Origin: Prorocentrum cordatum
Lineage: Eukaryota > Sar > Dinophyceae > Prorocentrales > Prorocentraceae
Direction of reading: 5' to 3'
Length of the DNA: 64,000 nucleotides
Assembly: GCA_963575745.1 (NCBI GenBank)
Contig: CAUYUJ010019615.1
Span: forward strand, 1,184,075 to 1,248,074
Within the stretch, counting starts at the first letter, position 1; every line of letters begins with the position of its first letter. The translations under genes and the position numbers were made by a program. Shown piece by piece: positions 31,840-42,799 of the stretch. The notes beneath the pieces were generated by a model, which saw only the letters and a program-made list of their open reading frames with translations, was not told where the DNA came from and ran no database searches.

Positions 31840-32085
31840 TGGGAATCCGTGAAACATTTGCAAATGTTGATGAACATGTGCGCGGCGCAACAGCGAGAAC
31901 CACATTTTGAAAAGGAGCCGCCCCCAATCCGTGAAACCTTTTGCAAACGTGTAGGACGAATGCGCGCGGCGCTGAGGCGAGAGCCACACTTTGAAAGCTC
32001 CTGCGATGTATTATAACGAATGTGCGCGGTGCTGAGGCGAGAGCCACATTTTGAGAACCACCCGCCTTCAATATGTGAATCTCTT
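31840..32085. repeat. GCGAGAGCCACATTT tandem repeat, second array
   Basis: Three or four units of ~85-110 bp: GCGAGA(A/G)CCACATTTTGAAAA, GAGCCGCCCCCAATCCGTGA, CGAATGCGCGCGGCGCTGAG. Same family as 2940-3415. Confidence 0.8.
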
Positions 32086-32179
32086 GCCAATCTCTAAATT
32101 TCCTGTTCATGAATGGCGAGGAGATCTCAGGCGGAACACCCGGCCTCGGGGTGCGACTCGGATGATTACAAGGAAAACA

Positions 32180-32330
32180 AGAGGAGGAGGAGGAGCAGGA
32201 GTAGGAGGAGGAGGAGGACAAAAGGAGGAGAGGAGGAGAGGAGGAGGAGGAGGAGGAGGAGGAGGAGGACGAAGAGGAGGAGGAGGAGGAGGACGGAAGG
32301 GGAGGAGGGGAGCTGGAGGTGGAGGATGAT
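32180..32330. repeat. (GGA)n purine tract
   Basis: AGGAGGAGGAGGAGG with CAAAA/GAC interruptions. Confidence 0.9.
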
Positions 32331-32543
32331 GAGGATGTTGGGCCCCGCCACTCGCGAGGCCGCCTTGGGCAGCGCAGCGCCCCCCACCCGCTGGCGCGGG
32401 GGGAAAGGCCCGATGGCGGCGGTGGCCGCCCAAACGACGGTCCTGGAGCCGGTCGCGGTGCTCGCCGAACAGGTGGGTAGTCTGGGGATGACGACGACCG
32501 ATCCGCCTCCTATCTCCTCCTGTTTCCTCGTCGTCCTCCTCCT

Positions 32544-32564
32544 CCGTAGCCATGTTGGTTCAAG
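32544..32564 (+). promoter_or_regulatory. Second relic DinoSL sequence
   Basis: The sequence CCGTAGCCAT.TTGG.TCAAG matches the leader at 19 of 21 positions (T to G at position 11, C to T at position 16) and is preceded by T, as the leader's variable first base allows. It is followed about 0.5 kb later by non-LTR retrotransposon remains on the same strand. It suggests that a trans-spliced mRNA, perhaps of the retroelement or of a captured gene, was reverse-transcribed here. Confidence 0.75.
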
Positions 32565-32999
32565 TTCGAAGCGTGTCCCTGGCGCTTCGAATCTGGACGC
32601 AGGCCCGGGGAAGGCTCAGCGCCCCGCCTTTTGAAGACAGGCCTCATCTGCACGTCCACCTCGGCGGGCAGCTGAGCGGCTGGGGAAGTTCTCTCTCAGC
32701 CTCAGCTGTGGCGCATGGCGAAGCAGCACTTTCTCGATAGGCAATGAGGGCGTCCCCAGTCTGGGCACGAACGCGAACAGGGACACCATGTACTTCTCCA
32801 GCGGCACTGCGGCATGGGAGTTGTTCGAGGTAGAGGAGCGAGGGTGAGACGCAGGCCATAATTGCCCGGTTGTGCTTTCCACAGGATAGCGACGTCGAGG
32901 GAGGCGGCTGAGTCCATATCGTTGTATTTTCAGCCTCGTCATCAATGTCGCACTGTCTCTTAGAATACACTAGCTTTTTTTTGGGGGGGTGTTTACGGA
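32565..32999. other. Unassigned sequence after the relic leader
   Basis: The plus strand has only a 62-codon frame from 32552. The minus strand has a protein-like stretch (VSLFAFVPRLGTPSLPIEKV, LLRHAPQLRLRE), but no family is recognised. It could be 5' UTR or decayed first-ORF sequence of the retroelement. Confidence 0.3.
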
Positions 33000-33660
33000 A
33001 AGCACAGGGTGCAGGAGCAGAGCTATGCCAAGTTCCGGCGGCGCGTTGATTTGAACGACGGATGCCGTCTTCAAGAGGCGGGCGCCCCAGACGGCGATTT
33101 GGCTACTGCGCGCCAGGACTTTCCGAACCACCGCTTCTTGATGAGCTTCTGTGAAGGGGCGAGGGCCGGTGGCGTCGCGGCCGTCGTTTCGTCCGAAGTT
33201 GCCGAGCAGTTTCGCGCCGCGAGATGCGTCGTGGCACGAGCGGGTCGGTGCCAAACTCTCACTCTCCGCTGTGCTGCTGGCGTTCTGCTTGTTTGAATTT
33301 CCACCTCGTGGCCTCTTCTCTCCAGGTCTGCGAAGCGAGCGCTTTCGCGGCGCATCCGCTCCCGCTTTCTCGAGCCAAGTGGGGCCCCGTGCTTTCTCGT
33401 CGGCGATTTTATTTTCTACGCCGCTGCCGAGTCCAGACAACATCGCGATGAGACTTCGCATGCTAGCTCGCACGAGCTATCTATATAGTTTGACGATGAA
33501 GTTCATGTGATCGCGAAGGCGGAACAACATTTGCCGTCGCACAGGGAGCGGGCGGATGGGGGGGCGCATCTGATCGATGGCTCCGCTTGGTCGCATCTTC
33601 GCCAAGAGCTCCCCATCTGCGTGCGCAGACCTACGGCCGCAGATTGCGTCGCTGGCTCCT
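33000..33660 (+). pseudogene. Non-LTR retrotransposon remnant: APE-type endonuclease region
   Basis: In a single frame (with stops) the translation shows MSFCEGARAGGVAAVVSSEV, then FLVGDFIFYAAAES, where GDF-I-F resembles the GDFN motif of the exonuclease-endonuclease-phosphatase fold, then HLPSHRERADGGAHLIDGSA. The order matches the endonuclease half of dinoflagellate LINE-type elements, which nick target DNA to prime reverse transcription. Internal stops and loss of the catalytic Asn show that it is dead. The reverse-transcriptase remains follow at 34.3 kb on the same strand. Confidence 0.55.
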
Positions 33661-34289
33661 TCGGGGCTCTTCGTAGCGCCGCGATCGCGCGCCGGTGCCC
33701 CTCGGGCGCAGTGGGCGGAAGCGTCCCCAGCGAAACGCAGCGCTGGCGCGCGCGCGTCGCGCGGTGGAGGTCAAGGAGGAGGCGGGGGCATCGCTGGGAG
33801 GGGGGGGGGCAGTTCTTGCAGGAGGTTTCGGCGCGCTGCTTGAGCCGCGCACGCGCGTTTCCCAGGAAGCTGGGCTGGGGGCTCCGACGAGGAGGGCGGA
33901 GGTGGCGAGCGCAAAGGCGTCACGTGACAAGGCCCCTCGGACGTTCGCAGCGCCCCGCGCCGTTCGAGAGCAGAAGCTGGGAGTTGTCCGTCGGGCTGTC
34001 CGCGCTCGCCTTGTGCCGGCGCAGTTCTCGCCCTCCGACGAGGGGGTGTCTTGCTCGACCGGGTCGGGCTCCATGGGCGCCCCCCGGCCCTCGCCATCGA
34101 CGGCCCCCAGCAGGGAGATGTCGAGGTCCTCTCTGGCTCGCCCCCCTCCCGCCGCCAAGGATGCCCAAAGCAATCGCCTCGACCGTCTGCGGCGAGCATG
34201 GGCCCGGGCCGGGAGCGTCGCCTCCCATGCCAGGCGTCTTCGGCGAGGGGCTTCGCGGACTCACAGAACTGCCGCCCACTTGGGAGGGG

Positions 34290-34965
34290 CCATTGTGGAA
34301 GAGGCGTGGCCGGCTCTGTCTACCGCGAGCTTGATAGGTTCATTCAGACAGCTCCTTCCCGCATCGAATGGAAGCTTTGCGAGCGGGAGCTCCGCGGTCG
34401 CGCCGGCCGCCTGCGCGACGCTGCTCGCGGCGTGGACGGGCTGCCATTTAGTTGCTGGAAGGTGGGGGCGGGGCGGGGGGGGCGGGGCAGAAGCTGCTCT
34501 GCGGCGTATGTGATCAGCTCTTTGATCATGGCGCGATTCCGCGGGATTGCAACGAATGCCCGGCTGCGCGCGTGCCACACAGAGAAGGCGGTGGCGCCGC
34601 GGAGAATGGCATCTTCCGCCCCCTTGCTCTTCCCCTCGTTCGGCTAGCCGCTCACGCAGTTGCCCCGCGCCGAAGTGGCCGCGCCTCCTGGAAGGAACAT
34701 GCTCGAGAACATCCTCAATTTAGAGACAGCGCCGCTAGAACGCGACGCCATCTACGTAAAAAGACCCACAGGGATTGTTTCATCATCTGATGTCAAAGCT
34801 GCGCTTCCGTGCGGCAAAAGAACGGGTCCTGGATCAAATGCGCATGCCAGGACGCATCGTCGAAGTTGCGCGAGCCCTGCACTCCAATGTCATGGCGCAG
34901 GTCAGTTTCAGCGGGCACCGCGACTGCGGCTACCAGCTGGGCGGGGACCATCTGTACGACTCACA
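34290..34965 (+). pseudogene. Non-LTR retrotransposon remnant: reverse-transcriptase N-terminal half
   Basis: Blocks typical of LINE reverse transcriptases appear in order but in changing frames: DGLPFSCWK (frame 1, ~34435), CDQLFDHGAIPRD (frame 3, ~34510), LENILNLETAPLERD and SSDVKAALP (frame 1, ~34700-34800), LDQMRMPGRIVEVARALHSN then VMAQVSFSG (frame 2, ~34825-34910). At least three frameshifts are needed. Similarity stops at ~34965, where a minisatellite takes over before the catalytic YxDD block. Family identity is from recognition of these conserved phrases, not from a search. Confidence 0.65.
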
Positions 34966-35660
34966 GACGGGGTTCCCGCTCGAGACTTCCTCAATATTCT
35001 GGCCTCAGGAGCCCACAAGTGACAACAGTGACCAGTCTTTAGAGCCCCGCTCGAAGAAAAATAAGCTGCGGGCCTCATCGGGGGTAGGCTGCCACCTGAG
35101 ATTTCTTCGCAATTCACTCACAAAAGGGGCTCCCGCTCGAGTCTCCCTCCATACTTAAGCCTGTGGAGCCCAAATGTGACGACAGTTACAGGTTCCTGGA
35201 TACCGTCTCAAATGACAAAGCGTAAGCTGCGGGCCCTATAAAGGGGATGTTCCCGCCTGAGACTTTCTCGTAAATCACTCACAGACAAAACTCCCGCGTG
35301 ATATTCGCTCCGTATCCAAGCCTGGGCCATTCAAAAATGACGACGGCCAGTTGGGTGACCCGATCGGATTAAAAAAACATTAGGTGCGGGCCCCATCAAT
35401 TCACTCGCAGACGAGTCCCCCAATTGAACCTTCCTCCAAATTCGAACATCAGGGGCCCAAGAGTGACGACACGTATAGGTTTTGGATGACCCGCTCGCAC
35501 TGGTAACGTGATTTGCGGACCCCATAGGCAGGAGGCTCCCGCCTGGGATATCCTCCCAACACACTCGACGGGGCCCCCGCCTGAGATCCACATTCAAAAA
35601 CGAGGCGCCCGTTTGATACGTCTTTCAAATTTACGCCGCAGGAGCCCCAAAATGAGGAGC
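34960..35660. repeat. Minisatellite, CTCCCGC(C/T)(C/T)GAGA(T/C) type, ~120-160-bp unit
   Basis: Repeated words: CTCACAGACG, GCTCCCGCTCGAGACTTCCT, CTCAGGAGCCCA, GTGACAACAGT and GCGGGCCCCAT. About five diverged units interrupt the retrotransposon. The same family occupies 38570-39205. Confidence 0.8.
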
Positions 35661-35985
35661 GAGGAGTGGATAGGTGAATGATGCTGATCATCATTATCGT
35701 GATCATGGTCATGATGAGTGCGTGAGTGTGTGGGTGCGCGGGTAAGAATGACGCTGATGATGGTGATGAGAGTGAGTTGGTGGGTGAGCACGAGCACGAT
35801 GGTGATGGTGAGGAAGAAGGGGGCAGCAGATCCTGCGTGGGGGTGTATAGAGAAAACGAGAACCCCATTGCGGAGATTGGGAAACATAGAAACATGTTGT
35901 GCAGTAGCTGCTGGCCTTTTGGGGGGCATGGGCGAGTATTGCAGCCGAAATAAGGTGCTTCGACCTTGTTTGTGCCTCTGCCAGT
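35661..35985. other. GATGAT-rich spacer
   Basis: Low-complexity GATGATGGTGATG words (35680-35815), then unique DNA resembling 39240-39390 (GTGTGGGTG, GAAAA..AAAACC, ATTTCC). No gene recognised. Confidence 0.5.
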
Positions 35986-35999
35986 TCCCTCTGCCGCTG

Positions 36000-36684
36000 C
36001 TGAAATCGACGAGCAGACTCTCGTCCCGAACTTCGAGAGCTGGCGGGCTAACCGCATTACGCACTACATGATTCAGCACCGTGACAGGGTCTATCAAGCC
36101 CCACTGTTTTCCAAGGTTCCGTGTAGTGAGTTGCAGAAGTGAACTGGACCAAATGGTTATGGGGGCTCACGGTGTTGTCCAGCTCCTTGACCAGCAGATT
36201 GCTCCCTGGAATGAAGCACTGGCGCGACTCCTGTAGTATAGGTGCCGCTGATCAGTGCGTTTTCCAGTCCCACGCTATTAATCAAAGCTTGCCCGAGGGT
36301 GTAGGAATTAGCACGCTGGAAGCTGTCCGGAATTCATGGTGTATGTCCGAACTTTTCCGCCAGGCGACTCTTTGCCCCGACGCCTCTCGAGACTCGTTGG
36401 CGCAATATTTATGTTGTCCAGTGTTTCAGGGTACTTTGTCTCGGCTCGTTCTTTCTTTGCATGTCGGTTGGCCCAATCGCAGTTTTGTGGGCAAGGCTCT
36501 CACGAATAGATCCTTTTGGGCCTCGGCAAAGCACCTCTGTGTTATTGATGTGTCTCTCGATCTTGCATTCAATGCTTTGCAAGTTAACGAATCGCATTCA
36601 CAGGTGTCAGTTGTCCAACCCATAGAGGCCCGAGCCCGAGTACTCGCCAGGCGATCCGCTAAGGTGCGCGCCCTGCTGATTTAG
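36000..36684 (+). pseudogene. Probable 3' end of the non-LTR retrotransposon ORF
   Basis: A first piece in one frame reads EQTLVPNFESWRANRITHYM, IQHRDRVYQAP. From 36139 another frame runs 181 codons to a stop: HWRDSCSIGAADQCVFQSHA, then CPDASRDSLAQYLCCPVF, which looks like the degraded Cys/His motif (C..C...D.L.HY..CP) near the C-terminus of LINE proteins. Unlike its surroundings it is not repetitive or purine-biased. Assignment to the same element as 33.0-34.96 kb rests on strand and order. Confidence 0.45.
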
Positions 36685-36724
36685 CCGTTTAGCCAGGCGA
36701 GATGATGCTTCTTTTCGGTTCGGT

Positions 36725-37185
36725 TGCCTCCTCCCCCTCCTCCTTCTCCTCCTCTTCCTCCCCTCCTCCTCTTCCTTCTCATCATTCTCCTCCTCCTCCT
36801 CCTCCTGCTCCTCCTCCTCCTTCCCCTCCTTCTCCCTTGACATCCGGTCGTTGTATGACATATTACTCCGACGGTGGGACCCCGCACGAGAATCGATTCA
36901 GCTCGCCCATCGCCTTTTTCTCTTTCGTCTGGCGGAGGCTTCCTTCCGCCCTCTCCGTCCTCCTCCTCCTTCTCCTCCTTATCCTCCTCCTGTTCCTGCT
37001 CGTCCTACTCGTTGCACTTCTCATCCTCTTCCTCTTTCGCCTCATGCTCCGCCTCCTCCACTTCCTCCCTCTCCTCATGTTCCTCCTCCTCGGCTTTTGC
37101 CTTGCCCTCCTCCAGCTCATCCTCCTCCTTCCCCTCCTCATCGCCGCTCCGCTCGTTCTCCTCCTGCACTTTTCCTTCCTCCTGG
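36725..37185. repeat. (TCC)n pyrimidine tracts
   Basis: Two blocks (36725-36835 and 36955-37180) of CTCCTCCTCC with CTTCC/GCC interruptions, separated by ~120 bp of unique DNA. Confidence 0.9.
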
Positions 37186-37189
37186 CAGG

Positions 37190-38560
37190 GGCGCGTGCCG
37201 GGCGCCGCCGCGCTCTGGCGGGGGGCAGCACGAAGCCCAGCTCTGCCGCGAGCTGCTCCGCCTCTGCCCTGGAGCTCTCCGTTTTGACGTCGGGCTCCAG
37301 GAGCGCCTTCTGCAAGGATGCCGGCGGCCCTCGCTCCAGAAACTCTCGCGGCGGCGGTCGCAAGATCAGCGTGTTCCGCATGCGCGTGGCGCGGGAGAAC
37401 AGGACGTAGAGGTGCAGCCACCACTGCTCGTCCGACATACCCGTGCGACCAGCGTCCTCGTCCCTCGCGCAGTCGATGGTGACGCCCTTGCGCAGCGTCT
37501 GGCCTGCGACAGCGTGGAGGTGAGGCACGACGCGCGCGCCTTGGTGAACCCCGAGCGGCGCACGTCGCGCGGCCCCGAGCTCTGCCACGTGAGCTGCTTC
37601 TCGCTGGGCCTGATTATGAGCAAGCTCCTCGCCCACGCCTCGGCCTCGCCGTCGTCGTCGGCGCCTTCGGCGCCCTGTAGCAGCACTTCGGCGACCTCCT
37701 GGTAGATCGGAGACTCTCGGAGCCGTGCACCTGCAGCCAGATTCCCTGCGGTAGGTAGCGGGGCCGGAAGAGCTGGTCCTGCGAGAATTCCTCGTGCCGC
37801 TGCTCGTCTGCGGGGTGAACGCCGAAGGATACGATGGTAGCCCGTTGCTCCTGCACTAGCCCCAATTTCTGCTTCTGCTTTTCCTGCGCTGCCGTTAATC
37901 GCACCTCCATGCCGACGTGGGCCGGTAAGGCGCCGTGGATGTCCCCCGTCGTGCGCATGTCCGGGACGTTCGGGAGGTGACGGCCCGCGTCGGGATCGCC
38001 CTGAATCGCTTTGCACTCGTCCACGGTCTGCAAGAGAACGGGGGGCACGCCCAGACACCGCGCGTGGCGACGAGCGCTCGTGTTGATCCACCTCGTCGCC
38101 AGCGTCTCCCAGACAACGCCCATGCCGTAGCCGAGCCGAAACTTCTCTCGCTGGTGCCGAGGGTCCAGGACGCCGTGGTTGGCCGAGGCCAACGTCGCTT
38201 CCCAGGCAGACCAGACCACTGGCGGGAAGGGTTTGCCCTCGCGCGTGCAGCCCAAGAACGGGATCAGAGGGTCCCTGGGTTCGAAGCCCTTCGGCTTGCA
38301 TTTCGAAGACGCAGGGGATCTGAGGGAAGACTTCGATGGCGTGCTGCATCTCCACCGTCGGCGGCTCCGCGTACTTGTAGGACTCGTCGTCCAGGAGCTC
38401 GCTCACGTCCGTCAGGAGGCCGATGCTGCCCGTAGGTTTCAGGTGCAGAAAATCGCCGACGTGCAACACGATGGGGACGCGCCCAGGGTGGTGGTGCGTC
38501 CGCTTGTACGTGGACTCCTGCACGTCGCGCGTGGCACGCGCGAAGGTCCAACGCGATGTA
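37190..38560 (-). pseudogene. PIF1-like helicase pseudogene
   Basis: Read on the minus strand, protein similarity runs through the C-terminal part of a large PIF1/RecD-like helicase that is abundant in dinoflagellate genomes. Conserved phrases in order: VPIVLHVGDFLHLKPTGSIG and PPTVEMQHAI (38.5-38.3 kb), RLGYGMGVVWETLATRWINT (38.15 kb), PAHVGMEVRLTA and FRPRYLPQGIWLQVHGSE (37.9-37.7 kb), YQEVAEVLLQGAEG (37.7 kb), AGQTLRKGVTIDCARD, EQWWLHLYVLFSRATRMRNT and LRPPPREFLERGPP (37.5-37.25 kb). The phrases lie in three frames with at least three switches, and the Walker A region is missing. It ends at a minisatellite on the 5' side. Confidence 0.75.
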
Positions 38561-38569
38561 CAGCGCGGC

Positions 38570-39205
38570 CGCCACCCGCTTGACACTTCCTCCATATCCA
38601 AGACTCAGGGGCCCAAAAATGACGAAAGTTACAGGATTCCGGTGACCCGCTCGGATCCTTTTTGATATTAGAAAAACACTCGCGGAGGGGGGGGCCATAG
38701 GGAGAGGGCTCCCGCTTGAGATTTCCTCGCAATTCACTCACAGACGAGGTTTCCGCCTGATACTTCCTCCATATTCAGGCCTCAGGGGCCCAACAATGAC
38801 GGCATTTACAGGGTTACGACTGCCCACTCGGGTAAAAAACATGAGCGGCGGGCCCCGTAGGGAGGGGGCTCCCGTCGGACACATCCTCGTCATTCACTCA
38901 CACACGAGGCTCCCGCCTGATACATCCTCCATATGCAGGCTTCAGGGGGCCAAAAGTGACGACAGTTACAGGGTTCCGATGGCCCGCTCGGATGAAAACC
39001 ATTTGCGGCGGGCCCCATCGGGAGTCTGAGACTCACAGGCGAGGCTCCCGCCTGATACATCCTCCATATTCAGGCTTCAGGGGCCCCACAGAAACGACAG
39101 TTACAGCGTTCCGAAGACCCGTTCGGATTGAAGGCGTGAGCGGCGGGCCCCACAGGGGGGGGTCCCGCCTGAGGGTTCCTCGCAAGTCACTCACAGACGA
39201 GGCGT
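38570..39205. repeat. Minisatellite, same family as 34.96-35.66 kb
   Basis: Units of ~136-182 bp; ATACTTCCTCCATATTCAGG-type words at about 38580, 38762, 38917 and 39053, each followed by TCAGGGGCCCA and GTTACAGGGTT. It abuts the helicase pseudogene, as the related array abuts the retrotransposon. Confidence 0.85.
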
Positions 39206-39620
39206 TGTTGACGATGGTGTTTTGAGAATGAGGTTGATGATAACGATGATGAGGATGCTGATGATGATGGTGATGATGAAGATGATGATGGTAATGGTGT
39301 GGGTGTGTGAGTGAGTGAGAAGGGAGGGAGTCTTCCTAATCCTGCGCGGGGTGTCCAGAGAAAAGAAAAACCCCACTTCGGACGTGGGGAACAGCAAAAA
39401 CACAACGGAAGGTGTTTGCCAATTTTCCGGTTTTCCAGGGGCCCTCGCAGGGCCCTTGGTCCGTCGAACAACGGTTCAGGATGAAATGCCGGCCCCATGG
39501 AAGGGGTCCAGACCTTTGGGGAGCCACGTTGTGCAAACATCGCGACGGAACATGTCGGGATCATTCCTTTCTCTTCCGTGCGTCTCTTCGTTCTGCCTCC
39601 CCCTCTTCCTCCTCCTCCCA
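39206..39620. other. No gene; GATGAT words then unique DNA
   Basis: GATGATGATGGTGATGATGA at 39235-39300. CAGGATGAAATGCCGGCCCC (39477) has a diverged counterpart at about 48120 (CAGGATGAAACGACCGCCCC). Confidence 0.5.
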
Positions 39621-39623
39621 CTC

Positions 39624-39627
39624 ATCC

Positions 39628-39701
<74 letters not shown>

Positions 39702-39762
39702 TTCATCTTCATCTTCATCTTCATCATCATCATCATCATCATCATCATCGTCATCATCATCA
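39624..39762. repeat. (CAT)n microsatellite
   Basis: ATCATCATC for ~140 bp, with a CTTCAT patch at 39700-39720. Confidence 0.95.
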
Positions 39763-40555
39763 TGCATCCCACCTCTCCCTCCTCCTCCATTGCTCATCCT
39801 CCTCCATTCCTGCTTCGCCTCCTCCTCCTTCTTCTCCTCCTCCTCATCCTCTTTATCCATCCTCGTTCATTTCACTCCGTCCAGATGCCAGTTCAAGCAG
39901 CGACTGTGGAGGCACACTGGAATCTCTGGGTATTCGCCGTCGTCTGTCCTCCTCCAGGCCCGTTCCTCCTCCTCTATACTCCTCCTCCTCGTCTCCCTCG
40001 TCTTCCTCCTCTTCTCTTCCTCGAAGTGCGAAATTCCAATGTTGAGTTCATTCACTGTGTCTGGTCATCTTGGGCCTCTGGCAGGCTGCTCGTCGCCGCG
40101 GCTGGATCCGCCTCGAATGCTCGGCCCAGACGCACCCCAGGATGGGTCCAGCGACACAGTTTTGAGCCCCGACCCCGGAGCCCCTCGCGCCATGAGAAAA
40201 ATGCGATGGTAGGCTTTCGTTGGCGGCTTCTTGGGCGGGGAGGGGGGTAAGGGGGATGTGTTCAGCACGTGTCTCTTTTGAGGTCTGGGCCACCTTTCCC
40301 CAGGACCGGCTCTTCGTCCTGGGCAGCTTTCTGACGGTCCCCTGGGCCAAGCAAGGGCTCCCCGAGGCCGAGAATCTGCAAAAATCTTCCGCCTTTCTTG
40401 TGTCGCAGCGAGCGGACGTGGGGTGCCCTGGGGTCGTCAACAAAGGGCACCTCGGGATGGGAATCGAGAGTCCAGGCGCGCCGTCGCCAGAGGGCCCGGG
40501 GGGAAGAGGAGGACGACCACGAACTCGGGGACTCGCGCTGTTCAGCGACGAGAAA
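39763..40555. other. Pyrimidine-rich then unique DNA, no gene recognised
   Basis: CCTCCTCC-rich patches (39775-39870, 39945-40025), then ordinary sequence with overlapping frames but no domain. Confidence 0.45.
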
Positions 40556-40790
40556 CTCGAGGGCAGAGGAGGAGGAGGATGAGGAGGAGGAGGAGGAACA
40601 GGAGGAAGGCGACGACGTCTCGTCGTCCTTGTTATGTTCGTCTTGCTTCCCGTCTTCCTCCTCCTCCTCCTCCTCCTCCTCCTCCTCCTCCTCATTCTTC
40701 TCATCACCATCCCCTTCCCCCGCCTCCTCAATTTCCTTCTCCTCCTCCTCCTGTCAATCCTCCTCCTCCTCCTCCTTCCCCTGTTCTTGG
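40556..40790. repeat. (GGA)n followed by (TCC)n: inverted purine/pyrimidine pair
   Basis: GAGGAGGAGGATGAGGAGG (40565-40610) and CTCCTCCTCCTCC (40655-40780) flank ~45 bp, so the DNA could fold back. Confidence 0.85.
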
Positions 40791-41139
40791 GGTTAGGCGG
40801 CTGGCTGATAGCATTTCTCTCGTCTGCGGGCTTGCGTCGGCTCAGCTGCGTTCCGTCGATTGCGTTCCGCCGTTTGCGTTGCGTCGGCCCAGCTGCGCCG
40901 CAGTCGGCTGCGTTCCGTCGGGCCGTTTCGGCCGGCCGCCGTGCTGCTGCCGCGTCACTGCACGGTCGGTTGTCGGTCTCGGTTTCGTGATCGGCTCGGT
41001 CCGTTGCACCGTCGCCGCTGACAGCTGTGTCGCCCCATGACCTTTCAAGTCTTCAAAAATCGAGGCGCGCAACGGCGTCCGAGGGCAGCTCTCGCCGGAT
41101 TGCCGAGGCCATCAAAGAGTTGTCCAAGACGAGTGTGGG

Positions 41140-41235
41140 CGGCGCTGAGGCGAGAGCCGAAGTTTCAAAAATAATCCGCCCTCCATCCGTGAAGCGGTTG
41201 CCAAAATTGAAGCGTCATGATCATACATGGTGAGG
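41140..41235. repeat. GCGAGAGCC tandem-repeat family, single unit
   Basis: GGCGGCGCTGAGGCGAGAGC followed by CGCCCTCCATCCGTGAAGCG; related to the arrays at 3, 32 and 49.6 kb. Confidence 0.7.
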
Positions 41236-41319
41236 ATGTCTCAGGCGAAACGCCTCGCCCGCCTTTTCGACCAGCCTCAGGGTGCGTCGGGGAGGAGTTA
41301 CTGGGAAGGAAAGGGACTG

Positions 41320-41362
41320 GAAGAGGAGGAGAAGGAGGAAGAGGAGGAGGAGGAGGAGGGAG
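41320..41362. repeat. (GGA)n purine tract
   Basis: AGGAGGAGAAGGAGGAAGAG-type tract. Confidence 0.9.
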
Positions 41363-41574
41363 AGATCCGACGCACGTTCGAATCCGATCCGATTTTCCGG
41401 CTCTTGCCCATCGCTGCCGTGCTATTTGTCCAGCTGTCCTGCTCTTCTCGGGCACCGAGGCTCCACAGCATCGACGTTTTAACACCAGTTCTGGGCCGCC
41501 TGGAACCCATCAGGGCCACAGGAGACATCCGGAGACCTTTTCCCCAGACATCTTTTGATTTGTTACGAGGCCGC

Positions 41575-41700
41575 ATGCGCACCCTACCTCTACCCCCCAC
41601 GAGTTCTGAGGTGGAGGGTGGGGTTCACTTCGCTTGGGAGCTCCCGAACGAAGTGAACCCCACCCTCCCTCTCAGAAATCCTGGGGGGTGGGGGTAGGGT
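41575..41700. repeat. Imperfect palindrome around GGGGTTCACTTCG
   Basis: GAGGTGGAGGGTGGGGTTCA / CTTCGCTTGGGAGCTCCCGA / ACGAAGTGAACCCCACCCTC forms a long hairpin centred near 41642. Confidence 0.7.
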
Positions 41701-42300
41701 TCGCATGTAGCCCCCCGTATGTGTTTTTCAATTCGCGGCCCCGGGGCCCCCGACCCCGTCCCCCGGGGCAGGTTCGCGCCCAGGGCCGATGCTTGATGGC
41801 TCCGGGGCCCGATGACGGGCCCCGCAGGCCGAAGCCAAGGGATAACGCCGCGAGTGGAAAAGGCATCCGGCCCTTCCTCCTCCTCCGCCTCCTCCTCTTC
41901 CCTCTGGCTGGTTGCCGCATTGCTCGGGCCCGTTTGTCCCCGCCTCGCCACTCCTGTCGCTCCTGTGCTGGCTCCTCTGGTGTGGCAGCTGTCCAGACGT
42001 TGGGCCTCCAGGTTGCGGCTCAGCCCTCCCCTCCTCCTGCGCACCTGCTCCTCGTTTACCGCGTGCTGATCTGCCCTGACTCTGCCGCCGCCTCGCGCGT
42101 CCTCTTCTCTCACCGCCTGTTCATCTTCCGTGTCTGCTCGCCCTCCCTGTCCTCCCGCTCTGCCCGTCCGCTCCCTCCTCGAGATGCCCAGCTCGTCGGA
42201 AGGGGAGGCCCCCGTGCCCCTGGAAATATCGTCATCTCCCGATCAGGTGGCACGCGTCGAGGAGGGGGCCGCGGGACTGCTCGGGATCGCGAGTCAGGGA
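41701..42300. other. No confident gene
   Basis: Overlapping open frames on both strands, Ser/Pro-rich. Short CCTCCTCCTCC patch at 41875-41895. No family recognised. Confidence 0.4.
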
Positions 42301-42475
42301 AGAGATGTTGATGAGGAGGGGAGGACGAGGGGAAGAGGAGGAGGAGGTGGAGGAGGAGGAGGGGGATGGGGAGGAGGATTGGGATGGGTAGGATGAGCGG
42401 GGGAGGAGGAGGAGGAGGAGGAGGAGGAGGAGGAGGAGGAGGAGGAGGAGGAGGAGGAGGAGGAGGAGGTCAGGC
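42301..42475. repeat. (GGA)n purine tract
   Basis: GAGGAGGAGG, almost pure between 42403 and 42470. Confidence 0.95.
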
Positions 42476-42799
42476 CAGTGTTTCGAGGAAGGGCAGCGCA
42501 AACATGGATCAGGGCGCGTGGATTGGCGATTTGCCCCCCGCTTCCCTACGACATCAGCGCGCTCGCCATCGGGCGGCACCGGTGCCGTGCTTCGGGGGGG
42601 AACGTTTCCCGATCCGCGGCTCACGGATCCCAGTCCACGTCGGCGTGTGCCTACGTGTCACTCTGAGCACATTTGGAAGTCCGGCGCTCAGCCTTTCATC
42701 CACACACGGAGGAACAGGCCTCCTCGCAGGGGTAATGGAGGAGGAGGAGGAGGAGGAGGAGGAGGTGGTGGTGGTGGTGGCTGAGTTCTCGCGTCCTCG

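Noticed and set aside
18226-35660. CRISPR-like arrays (regular repeats at 18.2, 29.5 and 35 kb)
   Set aside because: Repeats are contiguous or diverged tandems without unique spacers of constant length, and the genome is eukaryotic.
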